DNA of 64,000 nt, from contig NZ_SBIU01000005.1 of assembly GCF_004765805.1 (NCBI RefSeq), positions 62,001-126,000 on the forward strand, in the 5' to 3' direction. Positions 43,498-52,684 of the stretch are shown here, in pieces. The stretch's first letter is position 1. Every line of letters starts with the position of its first letter. The notes beneath the pieces were generated by a model that ran no database searches, was not told the DNA's origin, and saw nothing but the letters and a program-made list of their open reading frames with translations. A program made the translations under genes and the position numbers. The stretch is from Halorussus halobius. GTDB taxonomy: Archaea > Halobacteriota > Halobacteria > Halobacteriales > Haladaptataceae.

Positions 43498-43898
43498 CTC
43501 GCGCCAACCGTGACGATTTCGGCGTCGAGCTTCCGGCGGAGGTACGTCTCGACGTCGGGGTCGGAGCTGAGCCGTCGGAGCGCGCGCCGCCACCGACTCG
43601 CCTGCTTGTGGCCGATGACCACGACGTCGGCGTCCTCGGCCGCCACCTCGTCGAGGATGGTCTCCTCGACCAGGAACCCCTCGCGGACCACGTACCGGGC
43701 GTTCGCCAGCCGGCCGAACTCGGCCTCGACCGCGCGTCGGAGGGTCGTCCGCGTCACCTCCCGGCCCCGCTGGTAGACGTTGACGTGGAGCACCGTGAGT
43801 GCCGCGTCGCGCTCCTCGGCGATGCGGACGGCCTCTGCGAGCGTGCGCTTGGAGTGTCCCGTGAGCGGGTACCGAACCGGAACGACGACCTGCGTCAT
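43494..43898 (-). CDS. Universal stress protein (UspA family)
   Basis: 134 residues in one UspA domain: VVVPVRYPLTGHSKRTLAEA at the start, ALTVLHVNVY, then DVVVIGHKQASRW and a C-terminal IVTVG strand. The ATP-binding G-x2-G-x9-G-S/T motif is weak, since GHKQASRW replaces the usual GxxG; it may not bind ATP. It converges with MscS, the two stop codons overlapping in CTAG (43494-43497). Confidence 0.85.
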   Translation of the reverse strand: MTQVVVPVRYPLTGHSKRTLAEAVRIAEERDAALTVLHVNVYQRGREVTRTTLRRAVEAEFGRLANARYVVREGFLVEETILDEVAAEDADVVVIGHKQASRWRRALRRLSSDPDVETYLRRKLDAEIVTVGAS

Positions 43899-43989
43899 CG
43901 TCTCCTCGGACGCGCCAGACCCCCTTCTAACTCCCGGCTTCGGTCCGGGGCGTCCGCCGTCGGGACGCCCCGTGGCTCCTCGGTGGGCG

Positions 43990-45366
43990 CTACTCGACCT
44001 CGACGATGCGACCCTCTAGCTCGGGCGCGAGCCCCGCCTCGCGGGCGTACTCGACCAGCACCTCGTACTGGATGCCCGCCTCGGCCACCCGGTGGGCCTC
44101 CCGGAGCGAGGGGAACTCGTCGTCGGTGTGGAGGACGTAGTCCGAGAGCGCGACCGAGTACGTCCGGGCGGGGTCGAGCGGCTCGCCGCCGACCCGGACC
44201 GACTCGACGGTCCGGGCGTCGGGGTCCCACGCGATTTCGGCACCGCTGACCTGCGCGTGCCACCAGCCCGCCTCCGCGAACCCGAGGTCGGGGCTGGCGG
44301 CCCACTCGAACGCGGCGCGGAGCGCGTCGCCCGGCACCTCGGCGACCACGACCCGCTCGTCGAACGGCGTCACGCTCACGAGGTCGGCCGCCGTGACCTC
44401 GCCGTCGAGGGCGTCGCCGGTCCGGACCCCGCCGCTGTTCTGGAGGCCGACCTCGGCGTCGGTCTCCCATCGGTAGGCGTCGGCCACGAAGTTGCCGAGC
44501 CGACACTCGCCGCCGAACAGCGTGGTCTCGGTCCGGTCTATCGGCGGCTCGACCCGACCGACCACCTCGTTCAGCCCGGTCTCGGCGAGTCGGTCGCGCA
44601 TGGCCGCCGCGACTCCCTCGTGGACCGGCGCATCCGCGACCGGGTGGCGGGTGACCCCGTGGGCGTCGTCGCCGGCGTCGAGGTCGACTTCGAGGACGAC
44701 CGAACCCCCGTCGCCGGGCCGGGTGAGCACGGTTCCGTCGATTCGCTCGCACCGCTCGGTCGGGACGTGCCCGCCGAGGATGACGTCGGCGTCGACCGCG
44801 CGGGCGAGTTCCTCGTCGCCCCGGCCGAGGTGCGAGAGGACGACCCGGTAGTCGGCGTCGAGGTCCGCGAGCGCGTCGCGGGCCGCGGCGACCGGGTCGG
44901 TGAAATCGAGGTCCGACGCGGCGGGGTTGATGGAGGGCGTCCGCGCGGTCGTGACGCCGACGAAGCCCACGCTCGCGTCCCCGGCCTCGACGACGGCGGT
45001 CGGGCCGACCCCGACGTCGCTCCCGAATCGCTCGCCGGCCTCGCGGTCGGCCCAGACGTTGGCGCTGACCCACCGCTGGGGCGACTCGTCGACGAGTCGG
45101 CCGAGCGCCGCCCGCCCGTGGTCGAACTCGTGATTGCCGAAGGTCTCGACGTCGGGCTCGACCGCGCGGAAGAAGTCCAGCGCCTGCGCGCCCTCGGTCA
45201 CCAGCGCGAGCACGCCCGGCGAGGTGTCGTCGCCCGAGCCGGCCAGAATCGCGTCCGTCGGCGAGTCGGCCCGGAGCGCCCGGAGCAGACCGGCGAGCCG
45301 ACCGGCGCGCTCGGGGGTGTCGTAGACGTTCTCGACGTCCGAGTAGTGGAGGAGACGAGGAGCCAT
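43990..45366 (-). CDS. 5'-nucleotidase-like metallophosphoesterase
   Basis: 458 residues. The N-terminal calcineurin-like phosphoesterase domain (about 5-235) holds LHYSDVENVY, AGSGDD, GNHEFDHG and SHLGRGDEELA...GGHVPTE, in the order D-x-D/x, GD, GNH(E/D), H, GH. The D-x-H position reads SDVEN rather than the usual D-x-H, and GSGDD lies where GD is expected. The C-terminal domain (260-458) has the 5'-nucleotidase substrate motif QNSGGVRTGD. It is likely to release phosphate from nucleotides; no signal peptide is visible, so it seems cytoplasmic. Confidence 0.88.
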   Translation of the reverse strand: MAPRLLHYSDVENVYDTPERAGRLAGLLRALRADSPTDAILAGSGDDTSPGVLALVTEGAQALDFFRAVEPDVETFGNHEFDHGRAALGRLVDESPQRWVSANVWADREAGERFGSDVGVGPTAVVEAGDASVGFVGVTTARTPSINPAASDLDFTDPVAAARDALADLDADYRVVLSHLGRGDEELARAVDADVILGGHVPTERCERIDGTVLTRPGDGGSVVLEVDLDAGDDAHGVTRHPVADAPVHEGVAAAMRDRLAETGLNEVVGRVEPPIDRTETTLFGGECRLGNFVADAYRWETDAEVGLQNSGGVRTGDALDGEVTAADLVSVTPFDERVVVAEVPGDALRAAFEWAASPDLGFAEAGWWHAQVSGAEIAWDPDARTVESVRVGGEPLDPARTYSVALSDYVLHTDDEFPSLREAHRVAEAGIQYEVLVEYAREAGLAPELEGRIVEVE

Positions 45367-45453
45367 CGAATCCGCGTTTCGGCGGCGGGGAGAAAGGCGT
45401 TCGGAATCGCCGAGACGGCACGCCTAACACCCTCCGGGGCCTACGACGGGACG

Positions 45454-45690
45454 ATGGAGGCCATCACGACCGACGGGCGGACGGTGTTCGTCTCCCGCGA
45501 GGAGGGCGACCGCGGCTCGAAGGGTCCCTTCTTCGTCGTCTACGGCGACGAGGACGGCCGGGACCGCTACGGCTACGTCTGTGGCAACTGCGAGCGAGTG
45601 GACAACGCGATGGACCCGATGGGCCGCATCGAGTGCAACGTCTGTGGCAACGTCCGCAAGCCGACCGAGTGGGACGCCGCCCACGAGTGA
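45454..45690 (+). CDS. Small zinc-ribbon protein (haloarchaeal DUF5816 type)
   Basis: 78 residues. A beta-rich first half (TVFVSREEGDRGSKGPFFVVYGD) is followed by a four-cysteine ribbon: C-x2-C in YVCGNCERVDN and C-x2-C in IECNVCGNVRKP. From memory this matches DUF5816, a haloarchaeal zinc-ribbon family of unknown function. It is divergent from the nucleotidase gene across an 87-base gap. Confidence 0.8.
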   Translation: MEAITTDGRTVFVSREEGDRGSKGPFFVVYGDEDGRDRYGYVCGNCERVDNAMDPMGRIECNVCGNVRKPTEWDAAHE

Positions 45691-45760
45691 GTCGGACGCT
45701 CGCCCGCGGGACCGCCTCGCCGGCCAGTCGGCTTTTGCGCCCGTTCGGCGTACGCCCGGC

Positions 45761-46297
45761 ATGGCCGAGGTACGCGAGGACGCGCTCGACCAGATCGACA
45801 GCCACGAGTCGTTGCTGGTCAACGACTTCGTCCGGTACGTCGAGGAGCACCACCACGACGGGCCACCCGGCGTGGACCGGGACCTGCTGGCGGCCTACGC
45901 CGAGGCGGCGGCCTTCGACGTGGACATGTCGGCGCTCGACGACGACCTCGTCGACAGCGACGAGTGGGTCCCCGGCAAGAAGCTGTACCACCTCGGCGAG
46001 GGCCGAATCAGCACGTATCCGCCGAGCTGGCACGAGGCGTTCGACGGGCTCGACGACCTGCTCGACCTCGTCGCGACCATCGAGACGCAGGTGACCGAGT
46101 CCGAGGGGACCCAGTTCGAGGCGGTCACCGAGGAGGGCGTCCCCGAGGTCAAACTCTACCGGATGGCCAGAGTCGCGGCGGGCATCGACAGGGAGGCAGT
46201 CCAGTCCCGACTCGACGACCTCTCGGACGCCGGCGAGATAACGTGGGACCCGACCGTCCGGGACCCGCGCATCCAACTCGGCGAGGAGTCGCGGTAG
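45761..46297 (+). CDS. Conserved haloarchaeal protein, possibly nucleic-acid-associated
   Basis: 178 residues. An acidic N-terminal region contains SHESLLVNDFVRYVEEHHHDGPPGVD; the rest is mixed helix and strand, with a possible winged-helix-like end (VQSRLDDLSDAGEITWDPTVRDPRIQL). I recall a similar DUF (perhaps DUF5806), but the number is uncertain. It follows the zinc-ribbon gene after 70 bases and may be cotranscribed with it. No catalytic motif seen. Confidence 0.7.
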   Translation: MAEVREDALDQIDSHESLLVNDFVRYVEEHHHDGPPGVDRDLLAAYAEAAAFDVDMSALDDDLVDSDEWVPGKKLYHLGEGRISTYPPSWHEAFDGLDDLLDLVATIETQVTESEGTQFEAVTEEGVPEVKLYRMARVAAGIDREAVQSRLDDLSDAGEITWDPTVRDPRIQLGEESR

Positions 46298-46336
46298 CGC
46301 GTCGCCGCGGGTCGCCGGCTCGGCGCTTTGGGTCCG

Positions 46337-47323
46337 CTACCCCTGCGTTCGCCCCTCGAAGAAGTCCCACATGCGCTGGCTGGCGTCCGGCCCGCCCGGC
46401 GCGGCGTACTCGCCGCCCGGCGCGCCGCCCGACCACGCGTGACCCATGCCCTCGACCAGCCACTTCTCGACCACGGTGTCGCCGTCCCCGTCGTGGTACT
46501 CGTCGGTGGTGTAGTCGTACTCGTCGGCCGACCCCTCGGTCGTCTCGTCGGGGTCGGCGTCGGTGTCGCCGTCGCCGTCGTTCTCGACGAGGTCGGTGGT
46601 CCGGACGGCCTGCTCGGCGGCCTGATGGGCGTTTGTCGGGTCGACCGTCGCGTCGTCGGTACCGTGGAACACCACGGTCGGGACCGGGCTCGTGACGCCG
46701 TACTCCTCCATCGCGTCGTAGGCGTCCTCGGCCTTCTCCTGGGGGTCCGGCCCGCCCGACGACATCGCGAGCGTGCCGCCGTAGGAGGTGTCGGCCGCGT
46801 CGTACTCCAGCCCGGAGTGAATCCCAGCCGCCGCGTACACGTCGGCGTACTCCGCGAGCAGGTTCGACGCCATCGCCGCCCCGGCCGACAGCCCCGCGAC
46901 GTAGACCCGCGAGTCGTCCAGGTCCTCGGCGTCGACGGTCTCTTCGGTCATGTCCGCGATGATGTCGGCCTCGCCGCTGTTTCGGGTCGTGTTGTAGTCG
47001 TAGTACCAGTTCCAACATCGCAGGGCGTTGCGGGCGTTGTACTGGTCGGGGTAGACGACCGCAAAGCCCTCGTCGTCGGCCACGTCGTTCATCCGCGTCT
47101 CCTCGCGGAACTGGTCGGCGTCCTGCGAACAGCCGTGGAGCATCACCACCAGCGGGTCGCCCGCGCCGACGCCCTCGGGGACGTACCGGTAGTAGTCGAA
47201 CCCGCTGTAGGTGTGGTTCGTGTACGACCCGTCCGCGGCCGCCGTTCCGACGCCTCCGAGGACCGCGCCCGTTGCGACCGCACTGCCGACCGACGTGATG
47301 AGGGTTCGTCTGTCGTAGGCCAT
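46337..47323 (-). CDS. Secreted PHB-depolymerase-type esterase with Tat signal
   Basis: 328 residues. The N-terminus MAYDRRTLITSVGSAVATGA is a twin-arginine signal (DRRTLI) with a hydrophobic core and an A-x-A cleavage region near residue 30. The alpha/beta-hydrolase body shows the oxyanion motif MLHGCSQDAD, the lipase box GLSAGAAM with S146, an Asp in HGTDDATVDP and the catalytic His in GMGHAWSGG. This is the esterase PHB-depolymerase family, acting on polyhydroxybutyrate or aryl esters outside the cell. An Asp/Glu-rich insert (about 240-285) precedes the His. The start ATG 47323 is preferred to 47338. Confidence 0.9.
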   Translation of the reverse strand: MAYDRRTLITSVGSAVATGAVLGGVGTAAADGSYTNHTYSGFDYYRYVPEGVGAGDPLVVMLHGCSQDADQFREETRMNDVADDEGFAVVYPDQYNARNALRCWNWYYDYNTTRNSGEADIIADMTEETVDAEDLDDSRVYVAGLSAGAAMASNLLAEYADVYAAAGIHSGLEYDAADTSYGGTLAMSSGGPDPQEKAEDAYDAMEEYGVTSPVPTVVFHGTDDATVDPTNAHQAAEQAVRTTDLVENDGDGDTDADPDETTEGSADEYDYTTDEYHDGDGDTVVEKWLVEGMGHAWSGGAPGGEYAAPGGPDASQRMWDFFEGRTQG

Positions 47324-47436
47324 GGCGTGCCAATACATACCATTAACGGTAAAATCTAACGGCGGGTTAATATGTAAAATGGTTCGCTCGGGCGACGAGT
47401 AGCTACGTCGGCGCTGGGCTCGGCGTGCTCGCGGGG

Positions 47437-48135
47437 TCAGACCGCCGGGCCCTGCGGGTCCGCCCGCCCGCCGCTCGCGTCGACGGCGTGGCCGAACGCG
47501 GTCCCGAACATGTAGCTTCCGGCGAGGTAGAGCCAGAAGTAGAAGAACGGCGTGACGACGAGGCCGACGCCGAACGTGACGGTCGTGAACACGCTCAGCG
47601 CCATCCCGCCCACCATCGAGATGCCGAACACGAGGAGCACGGCCTTGAGGTACTCGCCGCTGGTGAGGACCGGCTTCAGCGTCTCGAAGTCGAAGGCGGC
47701 ACCGAGGCTCCCCTCGCGCCCGAGGTTGGTGAGTGCCGCCGGGACCGCGTACTGGATGACGAACAGCAACACCACCAGGAGGAGGATGGTGAGGATGCCG
47801 AGTCCCGCCAGCGCGCCGGCCGTCGACTCGCTGCCGGCGCTCGCTCCCGCGCCGATGACGACGACGAAGACTACCATGAGGAGTATCGGTCCGAACGCGT
47901 ACGCGAGGCTGGCGGCCGTCGCTTTGAGGCCGTCGACGAACAGTCCGCCCCAATCTTCGAACGCGGGCGGTTCGGGGTCGCCCCGCGACGCTCCCGCCAT
48001 CGCGCGGAGCATGTAGCCCGCAACGACGAACGCCGGCAACACCAACACCGACAACACTCCGAACACGCCGCCGATCAGGATGCGGACCAGTCCACTCTCC
48101 CCGTTGGTGGGGTAAGATAACGCATCTTCTAACAT
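47437..48135 (-). CDS. DUF4013 membrane protein
   Basis: 232 residues with five or six transmembrane helices. The start is MLEDALSYPTNGESG, and internal motifs such as PAFEDWGGLFVDGLKA and AAFDFETLKPVL are typical of DUF4013 proteins, whose function is unknown. A TATA-like element (cacttaaacg, about 48160-48169) lies 26-30 bases upstream on the minus strand, consistent with a nearly leaderless message. Confidence 0.88.
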   Translation of the reverse strand: MLEDALSYPTNGESGLVRILIGGVFGVLSVLVLPAFVVAGYMLRAMAGASRGDPEPPAFEDWGGLFVDGLKATAASLAYAFGPILLMVVFVVVIGAGASAGSESTAGALAGLGILTILLLVVLLFVIQYAVPAALTNLGREGSLGAAFDFETLKPVLTSGEYLKAVLLVFGISMVGGMALSVFTTVTFGVGLVVTPFFYFWLYLAGSYMFGTAFGHAVDASGGRADPQGPAV

Positions 48136-48272
48136 ACACTACACATGAACTAGCACCGGCACTTAAACGTTCTTGAGACGGCGAGCCGCCGTCGAAGCCG
48201 TCGCCGCGAGGGGACGCTCGGCGGACGCCGTCGACCGCAGGTGACTTATCCGCACGCGGTCGACCTCGAACC

Positions 48273-49340
48273 ATGCGAATCCAGAGCCGCCAGCGCGTCG
48301 AGGGCGGGCGCGAGCGCATCGCGCTCGTCCCCGAGAGCCTCGACGACCTCTGGCACCTCTCGTACGTCCTCGAACCCGGCGACCGCGTCTCGGGCGACAC
48401 CACCCGGCGCATCCAGCGCAACGACGACCAGATGCGCGACACCGGCGGCGAGCGCGAACACATGTGGGTCGAAATCGAGGTCGAGTCGGTCGAGTTCCAC
48501 AAGTTCGCCAACCGGCTCCGCGTCGGCGGGGCCATCGCGGACTGCTCGCGGGAGGACCAGTTGGGCCAACACCACACCCTCAACGTCGAGGAGACCAAGG
48601 AGATAGAGATAGAGAAGGTGTGGAAGCCCGACCAGCTCGACCGGCTCGAAGAGGCCGAGGCGGCGACCGACAACCCCGACGTCGCCATCGCCACGGTCGA
48701 GGAGGGGAAAGCGCACGTCCACACCGTCACTCAGTACGGTGCCGAGGAGAAAGGCGAGTTCTCGGGGACGACCGGCAAGGGCGAGTACGCCGAGAGCCGG
48801 GACGGACTGTTCGCGGAACTGTCCGACGCGCTCGCGCGGATGGACGTCGACGCCATCGTGCTGGCGGGGCCGGGGTTCACCAAGCAGGACGCCCTCGACT
48901 ACGTCGCGGAGAACGAACCCGACCTGACCGAGAAGATAACGACGGTCGACACCAGCGCGGTCGGCGACCGGGGCGTCCACGAGGTGCTCAAGCGCGGCGC
49001 GGTCGAGGAGGTTCAAAAGGAGACCCGCATCGCCGAGGAGGCCGAGCTCATCGACGACCTCACCAGGCGAATCGGCGAGGGCGCGCGTGCGGCCTACGGC
49101 GCCGAGCAGGTCCAGAAGGCGGCCGACTACGGAGCCATCGAGCACCTCCTGATTCTGGACGAGCGCCTGCGCGAGGAGCGCGACGGCGCGGGCGAGTGGG
49201 ATTTCGACGTGAACGACCTCATCACGGCGACCGAGCAGAAAGGCGGGGACGTGACGGTGTTCTCCAGCGAGTTCGCGCCGGGGGACCAGCTGGCGGGCTT
49301 CGGCGGCATCGCGGCGTTACTGCGGTATCGACTGGAGTAA
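48273..49340 (+). CDS. pelA: mRNA surveillance protein pelota
   Basis: 355 residues, the full archaeal length. It has the N-terminal Sm-like domain ([24 protein letters not shown]), the central eRF1-like domain with [16 protein letters not shown], and the C-terminal domain. It recognises ribosomes stalled without a stop codon and, with aEF-1A or ABCE1, releases them. It lacks the GGQ motif of eRF1, as expected for pelota. The TATA-like gacttatccgc (48243-48253) is about 26 bases before ATG 48273. Confidence 0.94.
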   Translation: MRIQSRQRVEGGRERIALVPESLDDLWHLSYVLEPGDRVSGDTTRRIQRNDDQMRDTGGEREHMWVEIEVESVEFHKFANRLRVGGAIADCSREDQLGQHHTLNVEETKEIEIEKVWKPDQLDRLEEAEAATDNPDVAIATVEEGKAHVHTVTQYGAEEKGEFSGTTGKGEYAESRDGLFAELSDALARMDVDAIVLAGPGFTKQDALDYVAENEPDLTEKITTVDTSAVGDRGVHEVLKRGAVEEVQKETRIAEEAELIDDLTRRIGEGARAAYGAEQVQKAADYGAIEHLLILDERLREERDGAGEWDFDVNDLITATEQKGGDVTVFSSEFAPGDQLAGFGGIAALLRYRLE

Positions 49341-49934
49341 CGTCGGTGTGGGGTTTCAGGTGCGCTGATTCGTTTTTCGTTCGGTGCGGACTGTCCCTTC
49401 GTTCGGCGCACGCTGACTTGACTTTTCACTCGGCGCGCGCTGGCACGACCCGTCAGTGGTCGCGCCATTTCGTGCGAGGGCCGAGTAGCGCAACGTAGTG
49501 AGCAACGCAGGCGGCTGGGGAGGACGAGGCGCGGTGCCGTGCGGTTGCGGTGTCGTGCGGTCAGTCATCGGTCGAGGAAGTAGCTAGCTACCTGAGTACA
49601 TCGTATTCTGCCTCAAGTACATCTGAGCTAGCTACTGCCGAGGCAAATGAGTGACCGCACCGCCCCGCACCCGCGACCGCACGGCGAAAGCCTCAGGCCT
49701 CCCCAGCCTCGGGGCGCATGAACGCGCCCCTCCCTCGCGCGCGTTGCTCGCGCGCGCCGGGTTCAAAACGTCTCGTTCCCCTCACCCCCGTTCTGTTTCG
49801 TCCGAACATCTCGTCTCTCTCGCTCCCGTTCGGCCCCTCGCAGCTCACCAGCCGACCACGTCACGATTCGACCCGCCGCCCAAATCGACCCAGTCCCGAA
49901 GCCATTATCACCGTTCCCGGCCCCCGTCCCTACC
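49341..49934. other. Gene-free region with palindromic element copy B
   Basis: About 594 bases. After the element (49432-49761) comes a pyrimidine-rich stretch (49762-49900) with many tct/ctc runs and no gene-like frame on either strand. A box at about 49902-49910 (ccattatca) is placed 26-30 bases before the next ATG and is the likely promoter of the MBL-fold gene. Confidence 0.6.
49432..49761. repeat. Palindromic intergenic element, copy B
   Basis: The same architecture as copy A, about 330 bases. Core arms: 49564-49589, with gaggaagtagctagct, against 49626-49651, with agctagctactgccgagg. The 36 bases between contain two copies of agtacatc. Outer arms are GC-rich, cggcgcgcgctggcacgacc (49431-49450) against gcgcgcgttgctcgcgcgcg (49737-49756), with cggctggggagg on the left and cctccccagcct on the right. 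Confidence 0.75.
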
Positions 49935-50678
49935 ATGAAGGTCACCTTTCTCGGCACGGGAAGCGCCATGCCGACCGGCGAGCGCTACCAGACCGGCATC
50001 CTCGTCGCGGACGAGGAGGCCGACCGCAACGTTCTCGTCGACTGCGGCAGCGGCGTCCTCCACCGGCTCCAGCAGTCGGGCGTGGGCTACGAGAACGTCT
50101 CGACCGTCCTGCTGACCCACCATCACCTCGACCACACCGCCGACCTGCTCTCGTTGCTCAAGGCGCGCTGGCTGGCGGGCGAGGAGCATCTCGAAATCGT
50201 CGGCCCGGCCGGGACCAAGCGACTCGTCGACGACCTCGTCGAGATATACGACTACCTCGACGGGCGGGTCGACCTCCGAGTCCGGGAGGTCGGCGCACAC
50301 GGGTTCGAGGTCGCGGGCTTCGAGGTCGAGGCGTTCGAGACGCGCCACTCGCTGCCGTGTCTGGCCTACCGCTTCGGCGACGAGTTCACCTACGGCGGCG
50401 ACAGCGAGGCGTTCGAGGGCCTGCCCAACTTCGCCGACGGCTGTGACGTGCTGGCTCACGACTGCTCGTTCCCCGACGACGTGGACGTGGACAACCACCC
50501 CACGCCGACCCAGCTCGGCGAGGCGCTGGCCGGGTCGGGCGCGGACATCGGTCGGGTCTATCTGACCCATCTCTACCCCCACACCGAGGGCCGCCACGAG
50601 GAGATGCTCGACAGCATCGAGGCGGTGTACGACGGCGACGTGCGGTTCGCTGACGACTTGCGGACCGTCGAGTTGTAG
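49935..50678 (+). CDS. MBL-fold metallohydrolase (RNase Z-like)
   Basis: 247 residues. It opens MKVTFLGTGSAMPTGERYQT and has the metallo-beta-lactamase motif LLTHHHLDHTAD (H-x-H-x-D-H), then His in TRHSLPCLAYRF, the Asp site in LAHDCSFPDD and a final His in YLTHLYPH. These are the two-metal ligands of the ElaC/RNase Z-like group. It is shorter than typical tRNase Z (about 300 residues) and lacks the exosite arm, so tRNA processing is not assured; a phosphodiesterase or other hydrolase role is possible. Confidence 0.88.
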   Translation: MKVTFLGTGSAMPTGERYQTGILVADEEADRNVLVDCGSGVLHRLQQSGVGYENVSTVLLTHHHLDHTADLLSLLKARWLAGEEHLEIVGPAGTKRLVDDLVEIYDYLDGRVDLRVREVGAHGFEVAGFEVEAFETRHSLPCLAYRFGDEFTYGGDSEAFEGLPNFADGCDVLAHDCSFPDDVDVDNHPTPTQLGEALAGSGADIGRVYLTHLYPHTEGRHEEMLDSIEAVYDGDVRFADDLRTVEL

Positions 50679-50701
50679 GGCGGGCCAGCACGCGGAGGAA
50701 C

Positions 50702-52309
50702 CTACTCCAAGTCGTCGACGACGTCCCACGCCGACGTCTCGTCCGGGAAGATGGCCAAGGGGTTGTCCTCGTGGGTGCGAGTGAACCCGTCGTTCTTCGG
50801 GTCGCGCAGTTCCGCGAACCAGAACTGGACGCCGTCGAGTCCCTCCTCGCGGGCGACCCGGGTCGCCGTCCGGAAGAACTCGTTTCGCAGCGAGACCGGC
50901 AGGTCCTCCTCGGGGTCGACCACCGCGCCGAACTCGCCGAAGTACGCGGGCTTCCCGACCTCCTCGTGGGCGTTACGGACGTGGGTGCGGACGTACTCGG
51001 CGAACGCTTCTTGGTCGCGGACCGTGGTGTCACCGGCGTAGCGCTCGACGGGGTAGTCGTGGAACGAACACGCGTCGATTGCGTCGGACTCGTGGGTCTC
51101 GACGTAGGCGTTCCGGACGTTCCACGACTCGTAGACCGCTCCGGTCGCACCGTGCATGCCGCTGCCGACGAGATGCGAGTCGTCGACGGACTTGACGTGG
51201 CTGGCGGCGGCGTCGTACCAGTCCGTGAGGGGTTCGCCGCGCCGCTCGTCGTGGTACTCTATCTCGTTGCCCACCTCCCACATCAGGACGGTCGGGTCGT
51301 TCCGATACTCGACGCCGGTCAACTGGTTCGTGCGAGTCAGGACGTGTTCGACGTAGTTCCGGTAGTACTCGTTGGCCTGCTCGTCGCCGAAGAAGTCGTT
51401 CGTCGTCTCGGCGGTGTCCGACCAGTCGGCGTAGGCGGCCGGACTCGGCGCGTGGTCTGCACCGAACCAGTTGTTCAACAGCGGGACGACCAGCCGGACG
51501 TCGTGGCGTTTAGCCGCCAGAAGAACGTAGTCGAAGTGCTCGAACCAGTCGTCCCGGAAGGTCCCCGGTTCGGGATGGACGTCGGAGTCGGTCCACGCTG
51601 GCGGGAATCCCCAGGTTCGGACCACCGAGACCCCGTGGTTCGACAGGTACTCGAACAGGCGGTCGACGTACTGGCGGCCCCACGGTCGCACGGGCAGGTG
51701 GTTGTTGTTCACGCCGACGTACCGGAACCGCGACCCGTCGAGGACGAAGTTCGTGCCGTCCCGACCGACGAACGACGGCGGGTACCGTTCGACAGTCACC
51801 GACGCGGTCGCGGCGTCCCGGCGTTCGCCGTCGACCGAGAGCGTGGCTTCGACGGTCCGGTCACCGACCCGTGGCTGTCGTATCTCGAACTCGGCCGTTC
51901 GTGCGCCGCCGGGGGCCAGCGAAACGGAGGTCGACCCCGTCGACTCCCCCGAGAGGGCGAGCGTGACGGTCGCCTCCGCCGACGCGTCCCCCTGATTCGC
52001 CACGTCGACGGCCACGGTGGCCGGCCGGGTCTGTCGGACCGCGTCGGCCTCCACGCGGAGTTCCGAGACCGCGAGGTCGGGGGCCGACGGCGCGCTCGTT
52101 TCGGTCACGGTCGTCTCGCTCGTCGCGGTCGCGGTGACCGTCGGCGTGGCGTTCCCGGTCGTCGTCGAACCCTCGCCGCTCCCCGACGAGCAACCGGCGA
52201 TGCTGGCCATCGCCGCGACGACGCTCCCGAGACAGGCCCGCCGTCCCAGTCCGTTTCGAGCGGACGACTCGTCCTCGGCGTCCTCCGGGTGGTCGCGTCC
52301 GTTCGTCAC
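50702..52309 (-). CDS. Secreted Tat-lipoprotein glycoside hydrolase, GH5-type (mannanase-like)
   Basis: 535 residues starting with GTG at 52309. The Tat-type lipoprotein signal has RR at residues 23-24 and lipobox IAGC with C40. A Thr/Ser/Ala-rich linker (46-75) and a CARDB-like beta domain (about 77-172) lead to a GH5 barrel (about 178-535). The catalytic acid is E349 in MWEVGNE and the nucleophile E459 in YFGEFGA. The layout fits an endo-beta-mannanase or related enzyme exposed on the cell surface; the substrate is not proven. A box (gtaaaaaatcc, 52332-52342) is about 26 bases from the GTG. Confidence 0.9.
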   Translation of the reverse strand: MTNGRDHPEDAEDESSARNGLGRRACLGSVVAAMASIAGCSSGSGEGSTTTGNATPTVTATATSETTVTETSAPSAPDLAVSELRVEADAVRQTRPATVAVDVANQGDASAEATVTLALSGESTGSTSVSLAPGGARTAEFEIRQPRVGDRTVEATLSVDGERRDAATASVTVERYPPSFVGRDGTNFVLDGSRFRYVGVNNNHLPVRPWGRQYVDRLFEYLSNHGVSVVRTWGFPPAWTDSDVHPEPGTFRDDWFEHFDYVLLAAKRHDVRLVVPLLNNWFGADHAPSPAAYADWSDTAETTNDFFGDEQANEYYRNYVEHVLTRTNQLTGVEYRNDPTVLMWEVGNEIEYHDERRGEPLTDWYDAAASHVKSVDDSHLVGSGMHGATGAVYESWNVRNAYVETHESDAIDACSFHDYPVERYAGDTTVRDQEAFAEYVRTHVRNAHEEVGKPAYFGEFGAVVDPEEDLPVSLRNEFFRTATRVAREEGLDGVQFWFAELRDPKNDGFTRTHEDNPLAIFPDETSAWDVVDDLE

Positions 52310-52331
52310 GGCCAATCGGTCCGATTGCAGC

Positions 52332-52342
52332 GTAAAAAATCC
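52332..52342 (-). promoter_or_regulatory. TATA-like box of the GH5 lipoprotein gene
   Basis: The strong A/T run, read on the minus strand as ggattttttac, lies 23-33 bases from the GTG start, predicting a leaderless transcript and supporting GTG 52309 over upstream in-frame starts. Confidence 0.5.
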
Positions 52343-52468
52343 ACGGGTCGACTGCCCGAACGAATCCCCGGGCCGAGACCTGCGACGGGGCCGCCGAGGG
52401 CACCTGCGAACCGTGCTACCGCCGACCGACGCCGAACTGTTTTCACTCCTCGGTCCGTCCCGTGACGC

Positions 52469-52684
52469 ATGACCGACGGCTGCCCGCACCTCGACTACCG
52501 GCCCCTCGCCGACGCCGGGGACGACGCCGACGCCCGCGCCTACTGCACCGCCGCCGAGGAGTTCGTGCAGGCGATGCGCGCCGACGTCTGCAACGACCGG
52601 TACGACCTCGACCACGCGACCGACTGCGAGATATACCGCGACCACGAGGGACTCCCAGCGATTCCGGGAGCGGACGGCGAATGA
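52469..52684 (+). CDS. Small four-cysteine protein coupled to a BKACE gene
   Basis: 71 residues with C5, C26, C41 and C53 plus H7 and H49 (TDGCPHLDYRP near the start, DVCNDRYDLDHATDCEIY later), a pattern that could hold zinc or an iron-sulfur cluster. Its stop overlaps the next ATG by four bases (52681-52684), so translation is coupled. No family is recognised; a metal-binding accessory or electron carrier for the neighbouring enzyme is possible but not shown. Confidence 0.75.
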   Translation: MTDGCPHLDYRPLADAGDDADARAYCTAAEEFVQAMRADVCNDRYDLDHATDCEIYRDHEGLPAIPGADGE

